From Rebecca billardiae RCC1528 (taxonomy: Eukaryota > Haptophyta), in NCBI GenBank assembly GCA_965240325.2, contig OZ251233.1, forward strand, positions 2,046,001 to 2,110,000: a stretch of 64,000 nucleotides of DNA, in the 5' to 3' direction. A model generated the notes under the pieces. That model ran no database searches. It had not been told where the DNA came from and saw only the letters and a list, made by a program, of their open reading frames with translations. Position numbers and translations under genes: made by a program. Every line of letters begins with the position of its first letter. Within the stretch, counting starts at the first letter, position 1. Below are positions 9,977-23,818 of the stretch, one piece after another.

Positions 9977-10762
9977 ATGTCCGTGTTGTGCCTGGCGCTC
10001 GTCGCGTCCGCGACATGGCTTCCGGCCTCGCGAGTGGTGCGTGCGCCGGCGGCCGGCCGCACGTCAACCAGCGCGATGGCGTTGGAATGGCAGCGCATCC
10101 GTGGCGGCGCGTCGGATCGCACCTACCCGGCGGCGGAGGCAAAGGGTGGCGATCCGATCGACCCGTCCACGACCGCGCTCGTGATGATTGAGTACCAGAA
10201 CGAGTTTGCGACGGAGGGCGGCAAGCTGCACGACGCGGTGAAGGACGTGATGACATCGAACGACATGCTCTCCAAGAGCGTGGCGGCCTGCGACGCCGCG
10301 CGCGCCGCCGGCGCCAAGGTGATCCACGCGCCGATCACCTTCTCAGAGGACATGTCCGACAACCCCAACAAGCGCCTCGGCATCCTGGCGGGCGTGAACA
10401 ACGACAAGCTCTTCGTGAAGGGGACGTGGAACGCCGAGATCTGCGAGCCGATGAAGCCCAAGGACGGCGACCTCGTCGTCGAGGGCAAGAAGGGCCTCGA
10501 CGCGTTCCCCGGCACCAACCTGGAGGCGCTGCTCGTGCAGAACGGCATCAAGACGGTCGTGCTCGGCGGCTTCCTCACCAACTGCTGCGTCGAGTCGACG
10601 ATGCGCACGGCGTACGAGAAGGGGTTCAACGTCGTCACGCTCACAGACTGCACCGCGGCCACCTCCGAGGGTGAGCAGACCGCGGCGGCGGCGGGCACGT
10701 ACAACATGTTCAGCAAGCCGATGTCCAAGGACGACTTCCTCGCTGAGCTGCGCAAGCAGTAG
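9977..10762 (+). CDS. Isochorismatase-fold cysteine hydrolase
   Basis: A single-exon 261-aa protein of the isochorismatase-like superfamily, which uses an Asp/Lys/Cys triad to hydrolyse amides or vinyl ethers. The nucleophile motif is GGFLTNCCVESTMRTAYEKGF with Cys204 as the likely nucleophile. The catalytic Lys is in VEGKKGLDAFPGTNLEALL (171/172). The acidic residue is Glu72 in ALVMIEYQNEF where many members have Asp. The N-terminus (MSVLCLALVASATWLPASRV then an Ala/Ser/Thr-rich stretch) looks like a signal or bipartite plastid presequence, so an organelle location is possible. ATG 9977 is the first in frame, with short repeat elements just upstream. The substrate is unknown; family members include nicotinamidases, ureidoacrylate hydrolases and unassigned enzymes. 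Confidence 0.88.
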   Translation: MSVLCLALVASATWLPASRVVRAPAAGRTSTSAMALEWQRIRGGASDRTYPAAEAKGGDPIDPSTTALVMIEYQNEFATEGGKLHDAVKDVMTSNDMLSKSVAACDAARAAGAKVIHAPITFSEDMSDNPNKRLGILAGVNNDKLFVKGTWNAEICEPMKPKDGDLVVEGKKGLDAFPGTNLEALLVQNGIKTVVLGGFLTNCCVESTMRTAYEKGFNVVTLTDCTAATSEGEQTAAAAGTYNMFSKPMSKDDFLAELRKQ

Positions 10763-12160
10763 GAAGCCTCCGGAACATTTTCAGATGCTCTGAGCTTAGA
10801 TGATACGCGACGACTGTACTAGATGACAGTACAGTGTGCGCTAGTGACACTACTATACGTACGACTATATTGATGATGCTGACGATCATCGTCACAGTCG
10901 CGGGCCCGGCACGGTGACGGCGGGCACGGCGCCTGACAGTGCAGTACCCGCAGCGGGCGCGGCGGCGATGAATGCCCGAATCGCCGACGAATATTAATTA
11001 TAATGATATATATAATATCGTGACGAGGGCGCCGACGCCGCGCGGGCGCGCGAATCGGGCTGCTAACCGGGGCCGCCACCGCGGACCGTGGTATTCTGCT
11101 AGTGCTAGCTACGTCGGACTCGGAGCAATCCGAGTCGGCGCGGAGCTATGCCTATAGCTAGTAGAACGATTATATTATTTATTTATAATAATATATTATT
11201 GCTAGCGTAGTCATCGTGTCAGATGGCGCGATGCCGGGCCTCGCGCTGCCAGTGCCAGTGTCAACGGTGCATCCGAGACACTGACCGAGTGAGCGAGTCG
11301 CGCGGCCCTCGGCCTCGCGGCGGTCGCCGCGGCCTTAATCACGCGGCCCTCGCGGCCCCGGCCCCGCCGGCCCGGCCGTGCCCCGCCGCCCCGGCCTGAC
11401 GGGGGGCTCCACAGCCCCACTGGCCACTTCAGAGGGCCAGGGGGCCGGGTCGGCCCTCGTCGAGTCGTCGGGGCCGCGCGCGGCGACATCGTCAGACGTC
11501 ACATCGTGGCAGACAGGTCGCCAGGAGGCATAAGGAGTTCATCCTATATATATATATATATGTCACAGCTAAGCTACGACGGCTCTCTCTTAGCTTCAGT
11601 GTCTCAGCATGGCGGCAGATCAGCAGTCGTCTTATAATATACTACTGGCACAGACTGCGCTTATGGCTTAGGGCGCCGCCTGCTAGAGTTTCACACGAGC
11701 CCGTGCCGCGCCGGCGCGCCTGGCCCGCCTGCGGGGCCCGCCGGCCCGTCCGGCGTCCCTCGGCGGCGCGGCCCCGATGCGGCCGATACTACGGCCGTGT
11801 CGGCCGAGAGTGGCGGCGCATATACAGATCATCGGCACAGCAGTATACGGTCCGACATAACTCAGACAGTCAGACAGTCACGATGAGTCAGAGCGACAGA
11901 GCAACTCAGTCATCGATCCCCAGTCGTTCTCGCCGGGATGTCGAATGACGACAATCATGCTGATATGATGAAGCCTCAGCGGCCAGCTAGAAGTAGAACT
12001 GTCCGTCGTAGCAGTGTCCGTGATCTGCTATCGGAATCGGACTACTCTACTCGCTGCGGCTGTGATGGGCACCCGGCTCGGCTGCAAGGCCGCGCACCGC
12101 TCGTCCGGGGCTCGTGGCTCGTCCGTGTGCCATGCGCATTGTCTGCACGCGCCCCGGCTG
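10763..12160. other. Intergenic region, no gene seen
   Basis: 1.4 kb between the convergent isochorismatase-fold and Bet1 genes. It contains AT-rich patches (about 10990-11015, 11165-11205), a (TA)n run at 11546-11562 and GC-rich low-complexity sequence at 11290-11480. No open frame has recognisable protein features. Confidence 0.6.
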
Positions 12161-12928
12161 CTATCGACGGCCGAAGACGTACAGCACGACGAACACGCCC
12201 ACGACGAAGAGGAAGAGGTAGATCATGTTCCTGCCGTCCTTTGTCTGCACGAGCGCGTCCAGCCGCTTCATCGTGCCGCCCAGCAGCCCACCCGTGCGGT
12301 CAAAGTCGCTCCCCTGCGCGCGGCGCGCGGCCGGGGCGCGGCGGTGGCGTCGGCTCGGAGGAAGGCGCGCCCGCGCACCAACACAGCCGGCACCGCCGCC
12401 TCTGCGCGCCGCCGCACCATCCCGTCGAGCAGCGTGTTGTCCTCCTTCACGTGGTTGCCGATCTGGATCGTCATCTCCTTGAGCGCGGACACCTGCGCGG
12501 CCGCGGGGCGGAGGGGCTGGTGCGGCTCAGCGCGAGGGCGCGTGCACCCAGCCGCGCGCAGCGCGGGCGCCGCGACCTGCCTTGCCGTGCAGCAGGCTGA
12601 TGTGATCGTCGTTCTCGCGCTCCATGAAGCTCGTGTTGTACGCGGCACCCTGCGGGCGCGGGGCCGCGCGGGCGCAGGCAGGGGCGGCGATGGTGAGCGG
12701 GCTGTGCCGCGCCGGGCGCGAGGCGCAGCTGCAGCGCCGGCGCGCGCTCACCGCACTCGCCGAGTCTGCCGGTCCGCCATACCCGTTACCGAAGAGGGCT
12801 GCCCGACTGCGCGCACGCGCGCGCGCGGTGGGGGCCACGTCACGCTCACGCGGCTTGCAACGCGCGCGCGTGCTGGCGTTCGCCACGCACTTCTTGTCCA
12901 CGTTCCGCTGGTGCATCGCTGCGGACAT
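12161..12928 (-). CDS. BET1: Bet1-type Qc-SNARE
   Basis: A small tail-anchored SNARE acting in ER-Golgi vesicle fusion. It is split over short exons, so no single frame shows it. Reading the minus strand: exon 12649-12581 encodes GAAYNTSFMERENDDHISL and LHGK. Exon 12492-12418 encodes VSALKEMTIQIGNHVKEDNT and LLDGM. The last exon 12313-12161 encodes GSDFDRTGGLLGGTMKRLDA, then LVQTKDGRNM and the hydrophobic anchor IYLFLFVVGVFVVLYVF, ending GRR-stop. This follows Bet1 throughout (ENxxxxxL..KV.ALK...IEIG..V...N.LL..M...FD...G.L..TM..L). The intron 12580-12493 has a GC donor (AAG/GCAGGT) and an AG acceptor; 12417-12314 is GT-AG. The first exon is uncertain: ATG 12928 (MSAAMHQRNVDKKC) with a GT at about 12886 is one option. 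Confidence 0.82.
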
Positions 12929-13223
12929 GCAGCTCTCGTCCAGCGCGAACGTCGCGAGCGACGGCAGGCGCCGGGAAGGTGATGATGCAGGCAGCGCTCG
13001 GCGCTTGCCTGCGTCTCAGTCCACTTCCGCACGATGGCGGCGTATTCAGTGCTCCGGTCGCAAGTCGCAAGGCTTGCCGGGCTGCCCGGACGGGCGATGG
13101 CAGTGGCCCTTGGTCGTGCGGCTTGACAGTGGCGCACCAGTAGTGTACGGTGCCTCCCCGACGCGTACTGTGACACATGTTTCGAATCATCCAGCTCCAT
13201 ATTATGAAGTGATTGTGCAGTTC

Positions 13224-16289
<3,066 letters not shown>

Positions 16290-17403
16290 GGCGCGCGGCG
16301 CGAGCGCGCGGCTGCGCGCGCGGCGCGCGGCGGCGAGGCACGGGCGGGGCGGGGCGGGGCGCGTGCGGCCGGTCGGCGGCGCGGGCGACGAGGGCGCGCG
16401 CGCAGGCCCGGGCAGCCACCCTCGCCCACCACCCACGCCCACCGCCCACGCCCACCACCCCCACCGCGGGGCCGGCAGCCGCGTGCGACAGCAGCAGCCT
16501 CAGACGCAATCGTAAACGTCCCTCATGCGTATGGGTTCGTCGGACATATGCTTGTCATGAGATATGCTCATCATCGGCTGTGCTGTGCCGTGCCGCGCCG
16601 CAGCCGGCCGAGGACCGGCCTGGCCCCGGGCGCGCGCGCGTGTGCGGGCGGGTGCGTGCGCACGCTTGCGTGTGTGTACGCGCTGGCTGCGCGCACCGAG
16701 GCGGACGGCGATGTGGCCCAGGCGGCGGGCGCCGAGCGCACTCGACCTATGAGCGCCAGGGCACGGGGGCCGGGAGTCGCCAGTGAGCCCGCCGCGGCGC
16801 GCGCGCACGCGCGCGGCGCGAGCGCGCCGTCGCGCCGCCTGCCCCCACCCCCCGCAGGCATTCAGCGTAAGGATGACACTGGGTTATCAGCACGGGTTGT
16901 GTGCTCAGCGAGATTCCCATTCGGTCGATCATCACAATGCCCGCGAGACGCGCGCGCACGCCCCCACCCCCCGGCCGCACCGCCAGCGCGCGCGCGCGTG
17001 TTACTCAGTCCTGTTGAGCTTTGAGTTCGGTGCCGCCACCCGGCCGCTGGGCCGTACGGTCGGTCGATCGATGTCTTCACCGCAACACGCGCGCGGCGAG
17101 TGCAGGCGCGCGTGCATGGCGGGCGTCGAGCCCGCCCCCGGTGCGCATGCCCGCCCCTCACGCCCGTCGCGCACCCGCCCTGTCGCCCGGGTCGCCCCCG
17201 CGCGCGCACCGTCGCCGATGAGCCACGAGGTCCCCCCCTCCAGGGGCGAGGACCGGAAAAGCCGCCCGGACGCACTTCGCGCCTCGGCCCTCGCGCGGCT
17301 ATTTTCATTTTTTTGGCAGCATCAGAGTGCCCTCCCAAGCGCCGACATCCCTCCAGCCGGCGCCGCCATCATAATCGAAGCTACTACCTAGGGGCCGGCG
17401 GCC
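16290..17403. other. Intergenic region between divergent genes
   Basis: 1.1 kb between the GH127 gene (minus) and the ORAI-like gene (plus), so it should hold both promoters. It is mostly GC-rich low-complexity sequence with CA/CG runs. I see no convincing TATA box or gene. Confidence 0.55.
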
Positions 17404-18514
17404 ATGCTGTACGCCGACAAACGCGCGCTCGAGACGAACCTCAAGGTGAGCTTGCTGCAGATCCGCGAGCGTGAGCTCAACTTTTACACGCAGAACTGCC
17501 TGGCGGTCGGCACGCAGTCGGCGCTGCTCGCCGGCTTTGCCTTTGCCGGCCTGACGCAGGTGTCCGTGCCGCACGACGCGCACTACGCGGTCAAGCTGCT
17601 GTACCTGCTGTTCACGACGGGCGCGATGAGCTGCGAGCTCATCGCGGTGCTCAACACGACGCTCCTCTCGATGCTCGGCCCCGGCCTCGCGCTGCGCGGG
17701 CCGGACGGCAGCATGCACAAGGCGGTGGACGGGATGATGTACGAGTACCGCAAGGCCTTCTTCACGTTTGGCCTCGGCCTGATCGCCTTCCACTTCTCCG
17801 CGCTGCTCTTCGGCTGGCTCATGTTCCGCACACGTGCGCGCGCGCGCGTCGGGCGCGCGGCCCGCCGACAGCGAGCGCGCGGGCGCCCGTCTGACCTGAC
17901 CCGCCCAGCACGCGTGCGCGCGCGCGCGCGCTCGCGCTCGGCGGCATGCGCGACTCGGCCGCAGCGGTCGCCATCAGCATCACGCTGTGTGTTGTTACCG
18001 CGCTGTACGTGCTGTACCGCTACGTCGTGCGCATCTTCGCCAAGTTCCAGCTCCCGAAGAACATGGTCATCTCCGGCCGCTTCTCGCCGGACACGGAGCT
18101 CACGGCGCCGGGCGCGTCCGGTGTGGATGCGCAGGAGCAGCAGACGCTCGGACGGTGTGCGCACGCCGCGCGGCGCGCGCAGCGCGGCGCCTCGCCTCGC
18201 GCCGGCGGCGCGCGAGTGTGCTCACACGCTCGAGCCCGCCAGCGCCCGCCTCGCTGCGCGCGCGCAGGCTGATCTCGAGGGAGCAGCATGGCTCCGTCCC
18301 GGCGGCGGGCGCCGGCGCGGCCGGCGCCGACCCTCCTGGCCAACCGTCCCTGGGTGGGCAATCGGCGTGCGGAGGTGGCGGCGCGGGCGAGCAGCCGGGC
18401 GCCAGCGCCGGTGCACCGCCGCCCGCCGGTGCTGGAGCGGGGCCGTCGCGCGCAGATGCCGACTTGCGACCTCACCGAGGTGGCGGCGGCTGGCTGAGGT
18501 TTGGCAGCAGCTGA
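17404..18514 (+). CDS. ORAI-like calcium-channel family protein
   Basis: A four-helix membrane protein of the ORAI (CRAC channel) type. Exon 1 (17404-about 17833) holds helices 1-3: TQSALLAGFAFAGLTQVSV aligns without gaps to the ORAI1 pore helix SALLSGFAMVAMVEVQL, then KLLYLLFTTGAMSCELIAVL and FFTFGLGLIAFHFSALLFGW. The next exon (ending 18154) holds helix 4 (AVAISITLCVVTALYVLYRY) and a cytosolic tail. The last exon, 18268-18514, is Gly/Ala/Pro-rich. The 18155-18267 intron is GT-AG. The intron 1 acceptor is unsure; GT at 17834 with AG ending 17964 keeps the frame and gives 288 aa. The selectivity-filter Glu of animal ORAI (E106) is Gln52 here, and the E106Q change is known to block human ORAI1 currents. 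The protein may not be a Ca-selective channel. Confidence 0.7.
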
Positions 18515-20475
18515 GCCTGAGTTGCGCCAGCAGTATGTTCCACTGATCGTCGGTCTGCACTCTGCTCGCCAATCGCCATGGCTCGTGCTGATCACAGATC
18601 AGCAGAAATGCGCGCGCAGAGAGGATCATGCGCGGAGAGCCTGGTGACGTTGGCAAGTTGGCGCGTCACAGTCCGAGTCTAGGGGGGCCAAAGTGGCACT
18701 GTGACGTGACTGACGGCTACGAGCGCTGGTCCTAGCCTAGTACGGTCGGACGGTCCTAGCGAGTTAGTTTAGCGCTGAATTGGGGCTGGATCATATGCCC
18801 TCTGGAGGGGTCTGGGCCAGCCAAGTAAAAAAATCAGGTGCACATACCCTGAATATAGGGCGTAACGGCTAGCATATTTACTTATTAGAATGAGCCTGAA
18901 CTTATTGGAAACGGCATGTAACGGCTGCCTTATATGTGACATATAGACCATGTCGACTTCATTCTTTGATAGAGCTAATCTCGGCGAGATCGTTCTGAGT
19001 CCCCAGCAGCAGCAGGTCCCAACATGCGATATATAGGCTGTGTACTGGCAGGCTGTCAAACACGTAGTTTCCTAGAAGCCACTGGTCGTTACATACCCAC
19101 CGTGTATATAGACGCCATGCTGATGAATACAGTCTCGTCTGATCTCGAGCCGCGAGATACGTTTTCAGACTGTGTATACGGCCATGCGTACGGCGTATTG
19201 CAGACATAGTAGACCCAAAGCACCGGCCCCATGTCCTCAGCCCGGGAGTACTCTCGGTCATAATCAAGGTTTAAAGTCACTCGAGCCAACCGTCACCGCT
19301 CCATGGCCGAGACCTACGAGGCAGGTCAAATCTGTCGTCGTCGCAGTGCGGCACAGTGCCGAGCATGCGATTCGGCAGCAAACGCCTGCTCCAGGTGGTG
19401 GCTGGCGTCTCTGCACCAAACCAGGCCGGATGGGATCGGTCCATATATGTACGCCCTACCCTGTTCCGCGCTATTCCTGGGCGTTGGGGCGGATATTCGG
19501 CCTACAGAGGCTGATCCGGCGCTGTTCGGCGCTCCTGTCTGGCTGCGCGGAGCCCAATGGCAAGCGCCGGCGTGTGCAAGGTGTCAAGATTGAGACGGTC
19601 TCTGACGCTCCCGCCGGTCTTGGGCGCACCACGGTGCATTGAGGCCCATCTGCGTCTGTTTCTGCAGGCATGCGCGTCACAGGGGCGCGCTTGTAGGCAC
19701 GGTCGAGTGCACGTCGGACCTGTCGAATGAGCCATCCGCTGCCTGCGAGCACGTCCGCGACGTCCTGAGAGGCGAATGGGAGGCGCCCCGACGCCATCTG
19801 GGGGCACGCGTGACCCATACCCAACGTGCTGACCATCGCAAGTGCCACGGCAGGTGCAAACACGGGCCCTACGAGCGGAACATGACAGTTGCGGGCTCCG
19901 CGGAGGTGTTGCGCGCGAGCTCGCGCCGGTCTGCTGACGGCGATTCCGGCGCAGCACGGCAGGTTAGGCGAGCTGGGCATCCACGGATACACATGAACAC
20001 TTGGGGCGAGCATCGATCTCGCCGGGGCGAGTTGATCTTGAGCCACAAGGAGGGGTAGCTTGACGGGCGTACGCAGCGCAGCAATTCAAGCCGGCCGACG
20101 CGCGCCGCGCACGGCGCGAGGTGGCCAAGAACCGGGTGGTGAGCCGCTGGTGGCGCAAAGACAAGGGTCAGAAGCGCCCACCAGGGTCACGCGCGCGCGC
20201 TCCCGAGACCATCTCGGCGTATCATGGGACGCGAGCGCGCGGCGGTCCAATGCCTCCGGCCGCTCGTGCTCGAGCGGAACCGAGCTCTGAGCGCCCGAAC
20301 GCGTCGGAGCTCGATTTTCGAGCGGGGTCCGAGAAAAAGGCTCCGCGCCACCCTAAAAGGCCGAGGGAGGAGCGAAAATGCGCCGCGGCTTTGATTTTCT
20401 TTTTTAAATGAGCGGTTTGGCCCCCCTACCGAGTCGGTCGAAGATACATACATACATACATACATACATACATAG
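18515..20475. other. Gene-poor region, no recognised gene
   Basis: 2 kb without a supportable gene. 18760-19200 is less GC-rich. A 191-codon minus-strand frame (20046-19471) and overlapping plus frames have no family signature, no clean start context and no shared codon bias with real neighbours. A (CATA)n run begins about 20447 and is interrupted at 20476 by the TIR element. Confidence 0.5.
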
Positions 20476-21844
20476 CGTCTTAACCCCTATTGTGGAACGG
20501 ACCCCTATTGTGGAACGGCGCCAGTTTTTCCTATGTAGAGCTCGGATGTCGCGGAGGCGATGAGATCGGCGGCTACCGCCGTGTGCGCCTGGCCAAGGCG
20601 CGTCCAACGAGCCCAAGAACGTCGCCATAGCCCCACCCCAGCGCCGTCCGCTGCCGATCGTTTGCTGGAGTCAGAGCTGAGAATCTGGTGTGAAAAAATG
20701 GTTTTCGGCTCCTGTAGGCCGAAGCTTCGGCCGGGAGGGCGCGCACGGTATTTTTGGGAGCTCCCCGAGAGCAGCCCGGGCAGGGAATCAAGCCGGCTTG
20801 CCGCTGCCGCACTCGTGGATGGAGCGCGAGTGACACGAATTGGGTCAGGTCAGCATGGCTGATTCCTGGGTTGGAGGGTCGAGGACGCCCCGCCGCGGCG
20901 GGGGGCGGTGCGGCGGCGCGAGCTGACTGGTGGCGATGATGAACGCGTAGCCGAAGGTGCCGGACCGTCAGGCGACGCCCAACCCCGCAAAGCAGCTTCA
21001 TCGCCTGCCGACCGCGCGAGAGCCGCGCCGCGCGAAGCGGCTGGGCGCGAGTGGACTACGACCCGCCGGATGCAGCCATCAGGGACTGTGTGTAGAGCGG
21101 GGAGCTGGCGTGAGGGCACAGCTGTCGCCGACTTCGGCTCATATGCCGTGACAACGGGCCACGCTCTGTCGGATGGTGAAGGACCCGACCAGCCCGTCGA
21201 GGCCGCTGGGGCTGAAGCCGCGGCTGAGCGGCTGTGACGGTCGAGCAGATGCACACCAACTGGGTCGCGGAGATAGCGCTACTCGGCTTCGCGCCGACCA
21301 CGCGGCAGGTCTGCATCGATGCGGCGCTCCTCTTCCTGCGTAGCGGCGCGCCCTTCTCGACGCTCTCCAGCATGCCCTGGAAGCGGTGGTGTCGGCGGCG
21401 GCTCCGGCGCCACGCGAAGGCGAGCGAGCGTCGATGACGGACACGCTCGTCGACCGCATCACTCATCGTGGAGAGGGTTCGCGCGGGCAAGACGTGCCCC
21501 CCGGCGGCTGCGGGGTCGAGGGCGGGTGCCCACACCACCAGCACGCCGGCGAGCGCCAGTGGGCCGACTGCGAACGCTCAGGAGCCAGCAGTGGCACCGT
21601 CCTGAGCGAGGAACCAAAATCGTTCCACAATAGGGGTCAGTCGACCCGTCGACGCACCCCGCGCGCGCGCGCGCGCGCGCGCGCGCGCGGGGGCTAGTTT
21701 CGAGCTCCGCACCTTCAGAGGTGTATGGTCCCTTCGGTAGGACCCATGGCCAGTACCTGACACCTTAAGATCGCTCGCCGAGCCGCACTACCTCGCCCTA
21801 GGGGCGGAAAACCCGAAAATCGTTCCACAATAGGGGTTAAGACG
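20476..21844. mobile_element. 1.37-kb TIR element inserted in a CATA microsatellite
   Basis: The ends are perfect 24-bp inverted repeats: left 20476-20499 starts CGTCTTAACCCCTATTGTGG, and right 21821-21844 is its exact complement. A shortened copy of the motif (ACCCCTATTGTGGAACG) is repeated next to the left end at about 20500-20518 and, inverted, at 21621-21638. CATA tetranucleotide runs lie on both outer sides (20447-20474 and from about 21856), as expected if a microsatellite was split. The flanking octamers ATACATAG and TTACATGT share TACAT only. A plus-strand frame (about 21240-21437) reads ALLFLRSGAPFSTLSSMPW, weakly like the PF-containing segment of hAT transposases. This is tentative and no intact transposase is present. 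Confidence 0.75.
21657..21690. repeat. (GC)n dinucleotide run
   Basis: About 14 CG repeats inside the right part of the 20476-21844 element. Confidence 0.9.
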
Positions 21845-21852
21845 TTACATGT

Positions 21853-21965
21853 GTATACATACATACATACATACATACATACATACATACATACATACAT
21901 ACATACATACATACATACATACATACATACATACCGATACATATATATATATACATATATATATG

Positions 21966-22003
<38 letters not shown>

Positions 22004-22020
22004 TACATCACACACACACA
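21853..22020. repeat. Compound microsatellite (CATA)n-(TA)n-(CA)n
   Basis: About 20 CATA units (from 21856), then alternating TA with TACATA interruptions (about 21938-21988), then CA repeats to about 22020. The apparent open frames of repeating Tyr-Ile-His-Thr come from this repeat and are not genes. 22020-22590 is GC-rich with no supportable gene. Confidence 0.95.
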
Positions 22021-22589
22021 GTGCAGCGCGCATTATTGATGAGACTGCGACGACGCGGGCGTGTGCACTGCGGTGTGCACTGTGACACTCACACTGTGCG
22101 CCGCCCGCGGACCGGACGCCGGGCGGGCGATGCGACCGCGACGCCCGACGCCCCGACGGCGCACACGGCACAGTGACAGTAGCCGGCGGGCGGCAGCGCC
22201 GCGGCCCGGGCGCGCCGCGGGCCCGCCGCCACTACAGTGCCCATCGCCGTCGGCGCCGCGCAGCAGTGGACGGCGGTGCGCGGCCCGGGCAGCAGTGCCA
22301 GTGGGCGTGGCCCGGCCCGGGGCCCGGGGCCCGCAGCGCCAGCCCGTGACCGCCTGTCTGCTGGCGCGGCGACGGCGCACGAGACGCGACCGCGCAGCCT
22401 GTCTAGCGCAGGATACCGCCAGCCGGGCATGCCCATCAGGCGCCGGGCCGCATCTCTGCGGTGAGACTTGGCCTGCGTGGCAGCCTGCCCCGGAGCCCCA
22501 AGCCCGCAATTCCAGTCGAGCAGAGCTCGGCCCCCGCGTGCAACGACGCGCTTTGAGGCGCGGACGGCCTTGAGCGCGTCGCCGGGCCT

Positions 22590-23545
22590 TGGTGGGGACA
22601 ACAGCTACCGTGCACGTCATCGTCGCGTCCGTGACCGCCCCCACCTCGACCGCATACGAGCGCGGAGGCAGCTCCCACTCGGAGAGCAGAGCGATGCACT
22701 CGAGGTCAGCCGCAAAGTAGCCGCGCAGAAAGCGCATGGAGGCCGCAGACAGCGAGCTGCGCGCGTGCCCGCTCGACGATGCGTGCGCGCGCGCAAGCAA
22801 CGGCGCAGCGGCACGGAGCGGGGCCTGCGCCGTCCAATCACTCCAGCCAAACGCGCGCGAGAGCGCAGGCATCATCGCCTTCCAGCTCTCCTCAAAATGC
22901 TCCGTCGTACCGACGAATGCCAGCCGTGCGCGCACGCGCTCGAGCCCCTCCGTGCCGCCCATGTAGTGCGCGATGCCGGTGGGTGTGCTGCACGTGCTCG
23001 AAGACCTGCTGCATCGCCTCGTGTGCGCGGGGGCTGGCGGCGATCACCTCCAGCAGGTTCCGGAGGTCGACGTGCAGCGCGCTCAGGCACTCATTAACCG
23101 ACCGACTGGGTCCCGGACCCAGAGCAAGATGGGCGCGTGCTGCGCCCTCTGGGCGAGCATGTCGGCGCGGGCGAAGATGAGCGTACTCCTCCTCTTGACG
23201 AAGCTGGGGCATGCGGTGTGATTGCTCTCGATAAGCGGGCCGCTGACGAACGCCATGGTGCAGGAACGACTCTTCTGTGATTACGTCGTCCACGAGGCCG
23301 TGGATGCACAGCTGCGTGAGCCAGGAGTCCACGCTCCCGCCACCGGCCTTTCCCATGTGCACGTAGACAATGCTCCGCGATCTTTCCGCCGACGCTGCCG
23401 CCCAGTAGGAGTACTGTTGCCAAGCAGGATCCTCCCTGCCATCGACGCCATGCTGTCGCGACGCCTCGGGGCTTCGGGGTGCCTCCTCGGCATCACGATC
23501 ACATGCAAATTCTACTACTACGAATTCTTCATACGGTCATGTATG
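22590..23545 (-). pseudogene. Broken carbohydrate-sulfotransferase-like gene
   Basis: Segments of a Golgi-type sulfotransferase are present in order on the minus strand but in alternating frames. Frame A (to about 23256) has SRSIVYVHMGKAGGGSVDSW, resembling the 5'-phosphosulfate loop (HxxKAGGTS). Frame B (about 23256-23105) has APILLWVRDPVGRLMSA, the 3'-phosphate motif (VRDPxxRxxS), then TGA. Frame A resumes with CLSALHVDLRNLLEVIAASP. Frame B returns at about 22985 with RLAFVGTTEHFEESWKAMMP, the usual C-terminal block. At least three frame changes, no GT-AG boundaries at the switches and no ATG upstream of the first block (TGA just upstream near 23545) argue for a pseudogene. Sequencing indels remain possible. 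Compare the intact sulfotransferase at 33615-32773. Confidence 0.65.
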
Positions 23546-23818
23546 AATACATGATACTACTACCCATATTGATGATGCAAGATGACTGTGTGCACTGTAT
23601 GATATTCGGATAAGCCAGGCTTCGTCAATGTGCAGAGTAACATATAAGTAAAAGTTTGAAATGTACCTTCCTCTGAGAACCTCTCGGTCGCCGAACGAAT
23701 CTCGAATTGGTGCCACACAAGGTGCGGGTGCATCGCCAGCTGCTCATCAATCAGGCTTTGCTCGGCTGGACGCTGGTGAGCACCTGGGGCAGGGGGACGA
23801 GGCCCAGCCCTCGTGAGC

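Noticed and set aside
19471-20046. 191-codon minus-strand frame as a gene
   Set aside because: No family similarity recognised, overlapping frames of similar length on plus, no signal peptide or domain pattern.
20447-22020. CRISPR-like array of short repeats
   Set aside because: The repeats are simple tetranucleotides and transposon ends; there are no repeat-spacer units, and the DNA is eukaryotic.
21845-22171. Tyr/Ile/His/Thr-repeat open frames on both strands
   Set aside because: Translation of the CATA/TA/CA microsatellite.
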